NCBI GenBank assembly: GCA_024654005.1
Contig: JANLGX010000242.1
Span: 1 to 43,132 of the forward strand
From: Gemmatimonadaceae bacterium
GTDB taxonomy: Bacteria; Gemmatimonadota; Gemmatimonadetes; Gemmatimonadales; Gemmatimonadaceae
Reading direction: 5' to 3'
Length of the DNA stretch: 43,132 nt
Below, piece by piece: positions 25,445 to 33,455 of the stretch (position 1 is the stretch's first letter; every line of letters begins with the position of its first letter). The translations under genes were made by a program, and so were the position numbers. The notes beneath the pieces were generated by a model that had not been told where the DNA came from, did no database searches, and was given only the letters and a program-made list of their open reading frames with translations.

Positions 25445-25829
25445 ACACGACGATCGCCCCGTAGGGGTGACCGGCCCCATAACGATTGGTGGCCGCGGCG
25501 GGATCCAAGAACTCCATCCAGGCGACGTTTGCTGCGGCGATCTCCCGCAAGGACTCGACTCCGCCCAGCCGTGCCGTTCCCACATACACCCAGATGTCGG
25601 CTTCGTAGCTGATGCTCTGCGGGCCGCGCTTCACCAACCAAATCGGACGCAGCACACGCACCGCATCGAGGGCGGTGCCCGTGCCCGAGACCGCGCCGCT
25701 GATCTCTTCCTGAGGGATGAAGTTGTGCGACCGGCTCGGACCGGCTGTGTCGACGCCTGACGGTGAAGAAGCGCAGGCTGTGGCGATCAAACAGAGGGTG
25801 GCAACCGCGAAGTTCCGATGGCGCGACAT
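25416..25829 (-). CDS. Small plug-like lipoprotein (barrel-less)
   Basis: A 137-aa lipoprotein. The ATG at 25829 is chosen for the signal peptide MSRHRNFAVATLCLIATAC with lipobox; a GGGAA stretch lies upstream, and the longer frame adds residues without signal features. The mature part reads FIPQEEISGAVSGTGTALDA, VRVLRPIWLVKRG, then LGGVESLREI, WMEFLDPAAATNRYGAGHPY and GAIVVSMT. This order (start signal, partner-choice loop, SIE.LD...A..YG...GAIVV) resembles the second half of a TonB-receptor plug domain, but no barrel follows. Similar small proteins seem to be typical of SusC-rich lineages. Its 3' end overlaps metG on the other strand by 29 bases. Function unknown. Confidence 0.7.
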   Translation of the reverse strand: MSRHRNFAVATLCLIATACASSPSGVDTAGPSRSHNFIPQEEISGAVSGTGTALDAVRVLRPIWLVKRGPQSISYEADIWVYVGTARLGGVESLREIAAANVAWMEFLDPAAATNRYGAGHPYGAIVVSMTEPAARR

Positions 25830-26011
25830 ACAAATTCCCACTGTGTTTGGCGACGAGGCCGGGTAGCGTAAATAACCTCTCCGGCCTCCGGAAGATACGC
25901 CACGCCCGGCGGGGCGTCCAACGCCGCTGCCGCGGACCCTGAGCAAGGAAACACTTGACAGTCCCGAAGCCGGTCGCGACGATGGAGAGGAAGCATCTGT
26001 GGAGGTTAGTT

Positions 26012-26755
26012 ATGAGTACGTGGTTTCTCCGCGCGGTAGCGTTGGCGACGGTCTTGTCGGCCCCGCCTCTGTCAGGTCAAGCCGAACGCACGGCGCCGGT
26101 GGCGGCCTACGAGCTACAGGGGACCATCCTCGACGGCTCTCGCCTGCCGCTTGCCCTTGTAGAGATCGTCCTGATACGCGACGCGGCCGTTGTCCACACG
26201 GTTCTGTCCCGCGACAATGGCCGGTTCAATTTCGGACGCGTGGCGGCTGGACCGATACTGCTGCACTTCCGCCGCCTTGGGTACGCCGCCCAGACCGTGG
26301 AGCTGGTGATCGGACCGGGCGGCCACCCGAGCGTCCGCGAGATCGTGCTGGTCGAGCTACCGTCGCAGCTGGCGGAAATTGAGATCAACGCCGACTCCGC
26401 CGACAGCCGGTATCGCGGCTTCTACGAGCGCCGGCAGCAGCGCGCGTCCTTCGGGCGTTTCCTGGAGCACAAGGACATCCTACGGCTGGCCCCTCCCAAC
26501 CCCAGCGATCTTTTTCGCACCGTGCCCGGCATTAGGATTCTGGCCGCGTCCCCGGGGAACGCGATCCGCATTCGCGGCTGCCAGCCGATGGTCCGCGTGG
26601 ACGGACAGCGCGTCCCCGGCGCCGAGCTGGACGAGGTCATACGGCCTGGAGACATAGGAGCGATCGAGTTTTATCCGTCATCCGCCGGGGTGCCGGCGCA
26701 GTACATGGAGCGAGGCAACCGGTTGTGTGGGATGATTCTGGTGTGGACCCGCTGA
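26012..26755 (+). CDS. Regulatory-domain plus barrel-less TonB plug protein
   Basis: A 247-aa secreted protein. The ATG at 26012 is chosen for GGAGG six bases upstream and a signal peptide (MSTWFLRAVALATVLSAPPL). A CarboxypepD_reg-like domain (about 30-115: LQGTILDGSRLPLALVEIVL, NGRFNFGRVAAGPILLHFRR) is followed by a plug-like domain (about 130-247: FLEHKDILRLAPPNPSDLFR, VPGIRILAASPGNAIRIRGC, PMVRVDGQRVPG, GAIEFYPSSAGVPAQYMERG, RLCGMILVWTR). The protein stops where the barrel would begin. The Cys after IRG and the Cys before GMI sit exactly where the fusion protein at 14404 has them. A strong terminator follows. Confidence 0.8.
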   Translation: MSTWFLRAVALATVLSAPPLSGQAERTAPVAAYELQGTILDGSRLPLALVEIVLIRDAAVVHTVLSRDNGRFNFGRVAAGPILLHFRRLGYAAQTVELVIGPGGHPSVREIVLVELPSQLAEIEINADSADSRYRGFYERRQQRASFGRFLEHKDILRLAPPNPSDLFRTVPGIRILAASPGNAIRIRGCQPMVRVDGQRVPGAELDEVIRPGDIGAIEFYPSSAGVPAQYMERGNRLCGMILVWTR

Positions 26756-26798
26756 GGGTGCGCGGCTCCTGGTAAGGCAAGGTAATCCGCCCAACAAA

Positions 26799-26825
26799 AA
26801 AGCCCCTTCATTAAGAAGGGGCTTT
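26799..26825. terminator. Bidirectional intrinsic terminator
   Basis: A perfect 11-bp stem AAAGCCCCTTC/GAAGGGGCTTT with loop ATTAA, with A-rich sequence on the left and TTT on the right, so it works in both directions. It lies between two convergent genes, the plug protein (ends 26755) and SusD (ends 26847). Confidence 0.92.
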
Positions 26826-26846
26826 CCTGTTTGAAACGTTGCAGTC

Positions 26847-28433
26847 TTACCGCACGCCGCAGCTAGCTCCGGGATACGTCGGGGCCGCGGTTGGATTCGA
26901 ATCCCAGTAAAACCGGGTCGTGAACTCGTCCGGTCCCTGCCGCGCAATGGCCGCGTCTACGTTAGCCGTGTTTACGGACTTTTCACGGACCGAGTACTGA
27001 TACCGTCTGGGCACGGTATTGATAATGGCCGCCGGTCCCGGCTTCACCGTCTCCGGTACGCATGTGCGTCGCCACTCCGACCAAGCCTGTATGCCGTCGG
27101 TAAACAGTGCAATCCACTTCTGCAGCGCGATCTGCCTGAGGCCCGCCGTGCCCCCTTGATAGGCGACCGCCGAGTTTGCCAGGAAGGCATTTATTGCAGC
27201 CTGATTCGTGACGCCCCACTGCTCCATGGACGCACGAATGCCCTGCTCATAGTAGGATGCCGCGCTGCCGCTGACCCAACCGCGCTGTGCCGCCTCCGCC
27301 AGAATGAACGAGACCTCCGCATAAGTCTGTATGAAGCTCGGGAAGCTCGCTCCCGGAAGGGATGGGCAATTGATGCAGAAGTCAGGAGTCGAATAAAAAA
27401 CCTCCCCAGGACGGGAAGCAACCTTCCCAAGGGTGGCTGACTCATCCGAGGTCAACGCATTCTGCAAACCGGCGTACTGCGGCGGGCTGGCCGGACAACC
27501 TGGGGCATTCGGTTGCGTAAAACACTGGGTCGGCTGCGCATACACCGGCACGCGAGGGTCGTTGAAAGGCACCATCTGATCCATCAGGCTCTTGGACAGA
27601 CGGTGATCGTCTCGCGACTTGTTGTTCGCTGACCAGGGGTTGTCGTACACGCCATCTCCCGGCCATTCTATCTGGGCATTATCGGCATTGGACTGCAGCA
27701 AGCCGCCGGGTGCATTGATTGCCGCGTTCAACTCCGCCCGTGCAGTAGTCGGATCCACGTTCGCCAGGCGCATGGCGTACCGCGCGCGGAGCGAGTTGCC
27801 GAACCGCTGCCACTGGAGACCGCCTCCGCCATAGATCGGATCGGCGCCGCCGAGATTCTGCACGCCGCCCGTAGCCGTGGCAGTGACCGCCTCGGCCAGA
27901 TCCTTGAACAGGCCGGCGTAAATGTCCTTCTGCGGGTCGTACGCCGGGTTGGCGATGGGCTCCTCGGCCTGTAACTTGAGCGCCTGTGAATAAGGAACGT
28001 CCCCCCACACGTCCGTGACATATCCGAATATCAGGCTGCGCATCACCTGAGCAGGCCCCCAGAGGAGGGGTTCGCCAGCCGCCCTTCCGGCATCGATGAC
28101 CGCCTGGAAATTGCTCAACTCCGCAGTGTACGCGCCAACGAAGCTGCCGTCGGTAACCGTGCCATCGAGCCGCTGGTAGATATCCTCGTCCGTGTACTGG
28201 CTTTCAGCCAGATGCTGCGCTGTCAGCACCGGACCCGTCATGTTCATCGGCGTCCTGCCATAAAATCGCTGCATCGCTATGCGCGTGGAAAAGGTGAACA
28301 CAGGCGGCGGCGGGGCAGAAGTCGGGTTGTTTGGATCCTCATTAACCCGCACGAGGTCGTCAGCGTTGCAGGCACTCAAGCCGAGCGCTGCCGCAACACC
28401 AAGACCGGCGAGTCCAAGCCATCTATATCGCAT
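26847..28433 (-). CDS. SusD/RagB-like outer-membrane lipoprotein (second locus)
   Basis: A 528-aa SusD-type lipoprotein paired with the SusC encoded upstream. MRYRWLGLAGLGVAAALGLSAC gives a clear lipobox, followed by DLVRVNEDPNNPTSAPP, typical of the SusD-like_2 group. Other blocks: YTAELSNFQAVIDAG, MRSLIFGYVTDVWGDVPYSQ, DIYAGLFKDLAEAV, QWQRFGNSLRARYAMRLANV, TYAEVSFILAEAAQRG, ALQKWIALFTDGIQAWSEWR. The frame also has an ATG at 28466 that overlaps the SusC stop (ATGA), so translational coupling from 28466 is possible; 28433 gives the better signal peptide and has GAGAGA upstream. Four cysteines in the middle may form disulfides. It belongs to a different SusD subgroup from the two copies at 7884-10988. 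Ligand unknown. Confidence 0.92.
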   Translation of the reverse strand: MRYRWLGLAGLGVAAALGLSACNADDLVRVNEDPNNPTSAPPPPVFTFSTRIAMQRFYGRTPMNMTGPVLTAQHLAESQYTDEDIYQRLDGTVTDGSFVGAYTAELSNFQAVIDAGRAAGEPLLWGPAQVMRSLIFGYVTDVWGDVPYSQALKLQAEEPIANPAYDPQKDIYAGLFKDLAEAVTATATGGVQNLGGADPIYGGGGLQWQRFGNSLRARYAMRLANVDPTTARAELNAAINAPGGLLQSNADNAQIEWPGDGVYDNPWSANNKSRDDHRLSKSLMDQMVPFNDPRVPVYAQPTQCFTQPNAPGCPASPPQYAGLQNALTSDESATLGKVASRPGEVFYSTPDFCINCPSLPGASFPSFIQTYAEVSFILAEAAQRGWVSGSAASYYEQGIRASMEQWGVTNQAAINAFLANSAVAYQGGTAGLRQIALQKWIALFTDGIQAWSEWRRTCVPETVKPGPAAIINTVPRRYQYSVREKSVNTANVDAAIARQGPDEFTTRFYWDSNPTAAPTYPGASCGVR

Positions 28434-28462
28434 TGTATTTGGTCTCTCTCGTGAGGGTGTCG

Positions 28463-31400
28463 TCATGGAACGATGCGGAGATTGATGCCGATACTGCGCG
28501 GATTGGGCGACATGTTGACCTCGATGCCCTGAGCGTTGCTGCTGCTGTAGGCGAATTCAGGGTCGATGTTCGGAACCCGCGTCCACATCTTGAGGTTACG
28601 GCCGGTGACGGCGATACTGGCTGCGCGCGCACCGAGGATCCTGCTGGCCCAGCTTCCCGGCATGTTGTAAGTAAGGCGGAGCTCGCGCAGCTTCACGTAG
28701 CTCGCGTCATACACGTAATTCTCCGTGCGACCGAACAGGCCGTGGAAGTACCGCTCGGCTGTGATCCTGGTTGTGTTGGGCTGACCGGTAACGACGTCGA
28801 TGCCGTCCACCAGGATTCCCGGGCTGTCAAAGTCATCCTCCCGCCCTCGCAGCGAGCTCTCCAGAACTCCGGCATACTCGCCGAACATCTGCGTCACACT
28901 GTACAGCTTCCCGCCGCGCTTGATGTCGAGCAGCGAGCTCAAAGAGAAATTGCCATAGCTCAACTGGTTCGCCCATCCGCCGATCCAGTTCGGCTGAATA
29001 CTGCCGAGCGAAGCGAGAGAGGACTCTCTCATCGGACGGCCGCCCGAGGTTATAAGCTTACCGGAGACTGAATCACGCCGGAATTTGTAGCCGCGAATCA
29101 CGCCGTATGGCTCTCCTACGCGCGCCTCGACTCTGACCTCGCCGAAGCCACCGCTCTGCAGGAGTATCGCGTCCACGTCCTCTGCGAGCTCCTCAACCAT
29201 GCTTCGGTTGTGAGCGTAAGTGAAGGTCGTGCTCCAGCTCAGTCCGGTGGGACTCCGCAACAGGGTAACGCCAAGCAGCGCCTCAAGACCCTTGTTGGTG
29301 ATTTCACCGGCGTTGATCCATTTCCTGTTGAAACCGCTCGCCGGGGAAACCTCGACGTCGAAAATCTGGTTGCGCGTGGATTTCGAGTAGTAGCTGGCGT
29401 CCAGCGTCACGCGATTATCGAAGAGTCCCATCTCGGCCCCGACCTCGTCCGACCGCGTGATTTCAGGCTTCAGATTCGCATTGGCGAGCGTCGGATCCAG
29501 ACTGAACTGCGGCTGCGAGCCGAACTTATTCGAAGAGCCCAGAAAGACAGGCGAGAGCGAATACACGGGCGCATCGCTGCCTACGCGCGCTGCCGCGGCG
29601 CGCAGCTTAAGGGAGCTGAGAAACCGCGACTGAAGGCTGGGAACAGCGTCGGTAAGGACGACAGAAGTGTTTACCGACGGATAGAAATACGAATTCTCGC
29701 CCTCCGGCAGCGTGGACGACCAGTCGTTGCGCGCCGTTCCTTCCACCGACCACCAGCGATTCACGGTGAAGGCGGCGGAGCCGTAGATGCCCCGCACCTG
29801 CCGGCGCTGAATGGTCTGGCCGATAGATGGTGCGATGGCAGCGTTGGATGGGTTGTAAACCCCGGGTACGACAATACCCGGAGTCTGCTGGAAATTGCTG
29901 CTGAAGTACTCCCGGCGCAGGTTGCCGCCAGCGACGGCGTTCACTTCCAGCCAATTGGTGAGCAATCGCGTGCCGGTAAGCGTCAGGTCGGTGTTGTTGT
30001 CGTTTCTGTAGTCATTGAGGAAGCGGAATCCGCCGGCGTAGGTCCAATCCACGAAGCTCTGGGCGCGCTCACCGTAGAGCTGCTGGACTCCAAACCGGTA
30101 GATATCGGAACCGGTGCGCAGTTGCGCATTCAGCCCTTCGGCAAGCCGGTAATTCAGGGCGACCGAACCGATCACCCGGTCGCGATCGTCCACCGTCGGG
30201 CTCTCCGCCATCTGCCAGAACGGATTGTTGTGATAGCTGTAATTCCAGTTGAACTCCGCGTTGGCAGGACCGCCGTTAGTGGCGCCGCCTTTCGAGTAGT
30301 CCCTGAGCGCGGCCATATCCACCTGCCGGCCGAACCAGTTGAACATCGACTGAAGCGGATTCACACCTGAATAGCCCACGCCCGGACGGTTACGAGCGGA
30401 ATTGCGGATGTACTGAACGGAACCATCCATGGAGGCCCGCCCGCTCGCCAAGAAAGTGCCGCTGAGCGTGGCGGTGCGGCGCTGGAAGAGATTCTCCGGG
30501 AAAATACCGCGGATGTTATCCGCGCCTAACGAGAGCCGTCCGTAGGCGCGGTCGGTGCCTCCGCTCACGCCGACGGTCGTCGAAGCGGTAACTCCGGTCT
30601 GGAAGAAGGATTTGACGTTGTCCGGGTGGGCAACCCAGGGAGTCGGTTGGCAGTTGTCCGTGCCGGCACCGGGACTCGTGAACTGGCAGATCAGGCGTCC
30701 GTCCAGTCTCGGACCCCAACTTTCGTCAACGCCATCATTGTTGCCGCCGTAATTCCCGTCGTACCACTCGAACTGCCCTCCGGAACCCTGGCCATACAGG
30801 TTCTGGAACTTCGGGAACACCGAGAAGTCCTCAAACGTGAGATTGGTGTTGATCTCCGTGAGAACCCGGCCGCCAGTGTTGCGGCCTCTTCTCGTCTGGA
30901 TCAGCACGACACCGTTCGCGGCCCGGGAGCCGTAGATAGCGGCCGCATTCGGCCCCTTGAGCACGGTCAGCGACTCGATGTCATCGGAATTGAAGTCGCT
31001 CATCGCGTTGCCGTAGTCGTAACTGGTACCGGCGCCAACGAACGGAGCACCTCCGCGGTTGGCATTGGAAACCGCTACGCCGTCAACGATGAACAGCGGC
31101 TGGTTATTGCCGGTGATCGAGTTCTGGCCGCGGATGATGATGTTGGTGGAGCCACCCTGCGTACCGCCTGCGGTGATCTGCACACCGGACACCTTTCCCT
31201 GGATCTGCTGCATGACGTTCTGCGCGCGCGTCTCGTTGAGCTGGGTGGCAGTGACCTGCTGCTGCGCGGTGCCCAGCCTACTTTTCTCTACTCGCGCCCC
31301 GAGTGCCGTCACAACGACCTCTGAGAGCTGGGCCGCGGTGGACGCGAGCGTGAAGTCCTGGCGGATCGTGCCCGAGCTGAGCGTTATCGTCGCCGAGCCC

Positions 31401-31660
31401 TGACGATACCCGATTCGTCGGGCGATCAGCCGGGCCGTCTGGCCATTCACCGACGCCGCCGGCACGCTGATGGAGTACGCGCCGTCGTCCCGGGTCTGCG
31501 TCCCGATGTTGGTCCCTTCCAGCACGACCGACACGCTGGGAAGGGGTGCACCGGCCTCGCTGCGAACGACACCGGTGATCGTGGCTCCCTGCTGCGCGGC
31601 CGCCAGGCCTGGCAAGACAAGAAGTACCGCTAGTACCAAGTACGAGCGTATGCCCTTCAT
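28463..31660 (-). CDS. SusC/RagA-type TonB-dependent outer-membrane receptor (second locus)
   Basis: A 1065-aa TonB-dependent transporter. Start ATG at 31660 with a strong AAAGGAGGGC upstream. Signal peptide (MKGIRSYLVLAVLLVLPGLA, cleaved near AAAQQ), CarboxypepD_reg-like domain (about 26-110: ITGVVRSEAGAPLPSVSVVL), plug (about 113-235: SEVVVTALGARVEKSRLG, GKVSGVQITAGGTQGGSTNI, IIRGQNSITGNNQPLFIVDG, IESLTVLKGPNAAAIYGSRA, NGVVLIQTRRG) and a long barrel. The C-terminus ends INLRIVP rather than in an aromatic residue, unlike the other SusC here. The stop overlaps an ATG of the SusD frame. The leader contains a 9-bp hairpin. Ligand unknown. Confidence 0.95.
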   Translation of the reverse strand: MKGIRSYLVLAVLLVLPGLAAAQQGATITGVVRSEAGAPLPSVSVVLEGTNIGTQTRDDGAYSISVPAASVNGQTARLIARRIGYRQGSATITLSSGTIRQDFTLASTAAQLSEVVVTALGARVEKSRLGTAQQQVTATQLNETRAQNVMQQIQGKVSGVQITAGGTQGGSTNIIIRGQNSITGNNQPLFIVDGVAVSNANRGGAPFVGAGTSYDYGNAMSDFNSDDIESLTVLKGPNAAAIYGSRAANGVVLIQTRRGRNTGGRVLTEINTNLTFEDFSVFPKFQNLYGQGSGGQFEWYDGNYGGNNDGVDESWGPRLDGRLICQFTSPGAGTDNCQPTPWVAHPDNVKSFFQTGVTASTTVGVSGGTDRAYGRLSLGADNIRGIFPENLFQRRTATLSGTFLASGRASMDGSVQYIRNSARNRPGVGYSGVNPLQSMFNWFGRQVDMAALRDYSKGGATNGGPANAEFNWNYSYHNNPFWQMAESPTVDDRDRVIGSVALNYRLAEGLNAQLRTGSDIYRFGVQQLYGERAQSFVDWTYAGGFRFLNDYRNDNNTDLTLTGTRLLTNWLEVNAVAGGNLRREYFSSNFQQTPGIVVPGVYNPSNAAIAPSIGQTIQRRQVRGIYGSAAFTVNRWWSVEGTARNDWSSTLPEGENSYFYPSVNTSVVLTDAVPSLQSRFLSSLKLRAAAARVGSDAPVYSLSPVFLGSSNKFGSQPQFSLDPTLANANLKPEITRSDEVGAEMGLFDNRVTLDASYYSKSTRNQIFDVEVSPASGFNRKWINAGEITNKGLEALLGVTLLRSPTGLSWSTTFTYAHNRSMVEELAEDVDAILLQSGGFGEVRVEARVGEPYGVIRGYKFRRDSVSGKLITSGGRPMRESSLASLGSIQPNWIGGWANQLSYGNFSLSSLLDIKRGGKLYSVTQMFGEYAGVLESSLRGREDDFDSPGILVDGIDVVTGQPNTTRITAERYFHGLFGRTENYVYDASYVKLRELRLTYNMPGSWASRILGARAASIAVTGRNLKMWTRVPNIDPEFAYSSSNAQGIEVNMSPNPRSIGINLRIVP

Positions 31661-31712
31661 ACCGCCCTCCTTTTTTGCCGCCGCCGGATTCTCTCGGAGC
31701 GGCGAACGAAGT

Positions 31713-31736
31713 CATTCCGGGTCAGTTCCCGGAATG
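31713..31736 (-). promoter_or_regulatory. 9-bp inverted repeat in the SusC leader
   Basis: CATTCCGGG and its exact complement CCCGGAATG are separated by six bases, about 55-75 bases upstream of the SusC start. It could be an operator for a dimeric regulator or a leader hairpin. It lies downstream of the candidate promoter at 31825-31856. Confidence 0.5.
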
Positions 31737-31824
31737 TGGGGGGGTCAACGACCGACCGCGAGGCCACACAAAATGTCACGAGGGCTCCGGTCATCTCATT
31801 CCTAGGTACGTCATCCCCTTCCTA

Positions 31825-31856
31825 TTTATATTGGCCTCGTCCCGCATTTCTCACAA
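31825..31856 (-). promoter_or_regulatory. Candidate promoter for the second SusC-SusD operon
   Basis: On the minus strand TTGTGA (31851-31856) is followed after 18-20 bases by AATATAAAT, in the only A+T-rich patch of this 300-base gap. The spacing is slightly long for sigma-70. Apart from this, the 9-bp inverted repeat and the hairpin near 31913, I see nothing else in the gap. Confidence 0.3.
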
Positions 31857-31912
31857 GGGGGAACCCTACACGCGCTGCCCGCCACCCTCGCGAGGGCGAG
31901 CGCCGGCCGCGC

Positions 31913-31942
31913 GACCGACCCCGGTCGACGGGGAAATCGGTC
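31913..31942 (-). terminator. Two-tier hairpin after lemA
   Basis: GACCGA/TCGGTC encloses CCCCG/CGGGG (loop GTCGA) with an AAA bulge, 19 bases after the lemA stop. There is no U-run, so it is only a candidate terminator or 3'-end stabiliser. Confidence 0.35.
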
Positions 31943-31960
31943 AGGGTCGATCGTGCCAGG

Positions 31961-32539
31961 TCAGGGCGCTGAGGGCCGGGAGAAATCCACTTGCGGCGGC
32001 GTTGCCACTTCTGCCGGCGCGTTGAAGTACTCGCGCGGCTTCGCACCCGTGACCATCGCCGTGAGCTTCTGCGGCAGCGTCCGGATGTACGCGTTGTACT
32101 GGTTCACCGCGGCGTTGTAATCCGTTCGCGCCACGGCGATCCGGTTCTCGGTGCCGGCCAGCTCGTCCTGCAGCCGCAGGAAATTCTGGTCCGACTTGAG
32201 CTGCGGATAATTCTCCACGGTCACGAGCAGTCGTCCGAGCGCGCCGGTGAGCTGCGCGTTCGCGGCCGCGGCGTCGCCGGGGTCACCCGACCGGATCGCG
32301 TTCAACAGCCCCGAGCGGGCGCGGGCGACCTCGATGAAGATGGTCTGTTCCTGCTGCGCGTAGCCTTTGACCGTCGCCACGAGGTTGGGAACGAGATCGG
32401 CGCGCCGCTGCAGCTGGACGTCGATCTGCTGCTTGGCCTGGGCGGCCTGCTCGTCGTAGCGCTGGATGGTGTTGTAGCCGCACCCGGTGAGAGCCAGCGG
32501 GATCAGAGCTGCGATAAGAAATCTTGGTGAGCGGCTCAT
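31961..32539 (-). CDS. lemA: LemA family lipoprotein
   Basis: A 192-aa LemA protein. ATG at 32539 gives MSRSPRFLIAALIPLALTGC with a lipobox; the longer frame lacks a signal. Family blocks: GYNTIQRYDEQAAQAKQQID, VQLQRRADLVPNLVATVKGY, QEQTIFIEVARARS, QLTGALGRLLVTVENYPQLK, FLRLQDELAGTENRIAVART, YNAAVNQYNAYIRTLP. LemA proteins have an antiparallel helical fold at the envelope, with little-known function. Genes for TPM-domain proteins are commonly adjacent; here a nucleotidyltransferase-like gene is inserted between the two. Confidence 0.93.
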   Translation of the reverse strand: MSRSPRFLIAALIPLALTGCGYNTIQRYDEQAAQAKQQIDVQLQRRADLVPNLVATVKGYAQQEQTIFIEVARARSGLLNAIRSGDPGDAAAANAQLTGALGRLLVTVENYPQLKSDQNFLRLQDELAGTENRIAVARTDYNAAVNQYNAYIRTLPQKLTAMVTGAKPREYFNAPAEVATPPQVDFSRPSAP

Positions 32540-32546
32540 GTCGTCA

Positions 32547-32576
32547 GTTCCCAGTTGAGAGTGTTGAGTCGAACTG
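32547..32576. repeat. Possible degenerate heptad hairpin upstream of lemA
   Basis: The spacer upstream of lemA reads as loosely 7-base units (CAGTTCC, CAGTTGA, GAGTGTT, GAGTCGA, then ACTG), with AGTTC at one end complementary to GAACT at the other. It may be a decayed heptad element of the kind seen intact at 33320. Alone it would not be noticed. A short GCGCTG/CAGCGC hairpin with loop CACG and a TTTT run follows at about 32578-32597 on the plus strand. Confidence 0.3.
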
Positions 32577-32597
32577 CGCTGCACGCAGCGCTTTTCA

Positions 32598-33305
32598 TCA
32601 GACTTTCGCGAACCTGTCCAGATGATGCGCCAAATGCTCGACCGCGAGCAGGTAATCCCCCAGCGCCTTCGCCGCTTCGCCCGCGCGAATCCTGGTTTGT
32701 CCCCGAACGTGTCGCACGACCCGGACCAGAGACTCCGCGTCGAAGCCCGACCGGTCCGCGACCATTCGGCTCAGCGCCTCGTAATCGGTCGGCGGCGTGC
32801 CGCCGTACAGCCGGACGACGGCACGCAACAGGATCATCAGCTTGCTCAGGCTCCGCTCGAGTATCTCCAGCTGCGCGCGGGTGTCCGCGCCCGCGCCGAA
32901 GACCGACTGCCGCAGATGCAGCAGCTTGCCCATCGCCTCCTGCTCGACCTGCAGCCGCAGATGCTCCGGCGACACGCTGATCCCCGCGAACACGTCGTCG
33001 CCGAACAGCACGCGGTTGCGCTCAAGGATGTCGGAGTACTCCATCGGGAACACGTCAGCGGAAGAGCGCCACTCGCGCTCGGTGAAGAGCATCGGAGGCG
33101 GATTCCCCTCCGCCACCCACGCTTTCGTGACGGCCGCCGCCGCGCGCAGCGTCTCGAGGGGCAGCTCGCTCACCACCACCAGCACGTTGGAATCCGAGCG
33201 TCGCGGGATGCGCTCTCCCGCCACGGTAGAGCCGTACAGCACGACCGCGCGAAGCGCCTGGCCGTATGCCGCGCGAAGTTGGGTGACGAGCTGGTCGAGA
33301 GTCAT
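32598..33305 (-). CDS. Degenerate nucleotidyltransferase-fold protein
   Basis: A 235-aa protein with an N-terminal Pol-beta-like minimal nucleotidyltransferase fold: LRAVVLYGSTVAGERIPRRS, then DSNVLVVV. In active enzymes the motif is GS..(x about 10)..D-x-D; here the second position is Asn (DSN), which suggests loss or change of metal binding. The C-terminal half (about 105-235) is all helical with several conserved-looking Arg/Leu (LRLQVEQEAMGKLLHLRQ, LRAVVRLYGG, GDYLLAVEHLAHHLDRF), reminiscent of HEPN or substrate-binding helices. It sits between the TPM gene and lemA on the same strand, separated from the former by heptad element C, and has no visible Shine-Dalgarno. Function unknown; possibly a pseudoenzyme. 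Confidence 0.8.
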   Translation of the reverse strand: MTLDQLVTQLRAAYGQALRAVVLYGSTVAGERIPRRSDSNVLVVVSELPLETLRAAAAVTKAWVAEGNPPPMLFTEREWRSSADVFPMEYSDILERNRVLFGDDVFAGISVSPEHLRLQVEQEAMGKLLHLRQSVFGAGADTRAQLEILERSLSKLMILLRAVVRLYGGTPPTDYEALSRMVADRSGFDAESLVRVVRHVRGQTRIRAGEAAKALGDYLLAVEHLAHHLDRFAKV

Positions 33306-33319
33306 TGGGGCGGAAGCTG

Positions 33320-33455
33320 GTGATTAGTGATTCGTGATTCGTGATTCGTGATTCGTGATTCGTGATTCGTGATTCGTGATTGGTAACAGCGGACAACAGG
33401 AAGACCTCGGCAGTAGTGGTTACTAATCACTAATCACCAATCACCAATCACCAAC
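33320..33455. repeat. Heptad-repeat hairpin element C, with conserved core, between TPM gene and nucleotidyltransferase gene
   Basis: The left arm (33320-33387) is GTGATTA, seven GTGATTC units, GTGATTG, then GTAAC. The right arm (33419-33455) is GTTAC, two TAATCAC, two CAATCAC, CAAC. The arms are complementary but of unequal length (nine against four units), so one has expanded. The centre (33388-33418) holds, in mRNA sense, CCGAGGTCTTCC and TCCGC, the core shared with elements B and E. The TGA stop of the TPM gene (33448-33450) is part of the right arm, so the element or its expansion wrote the end of that gene. Confidence 0.9.

Noticed and set aside
33320-33455. CRISPR array
   Set aside because: Units are 7 bp without spacers and the arms are inverted; no cas genes are present.
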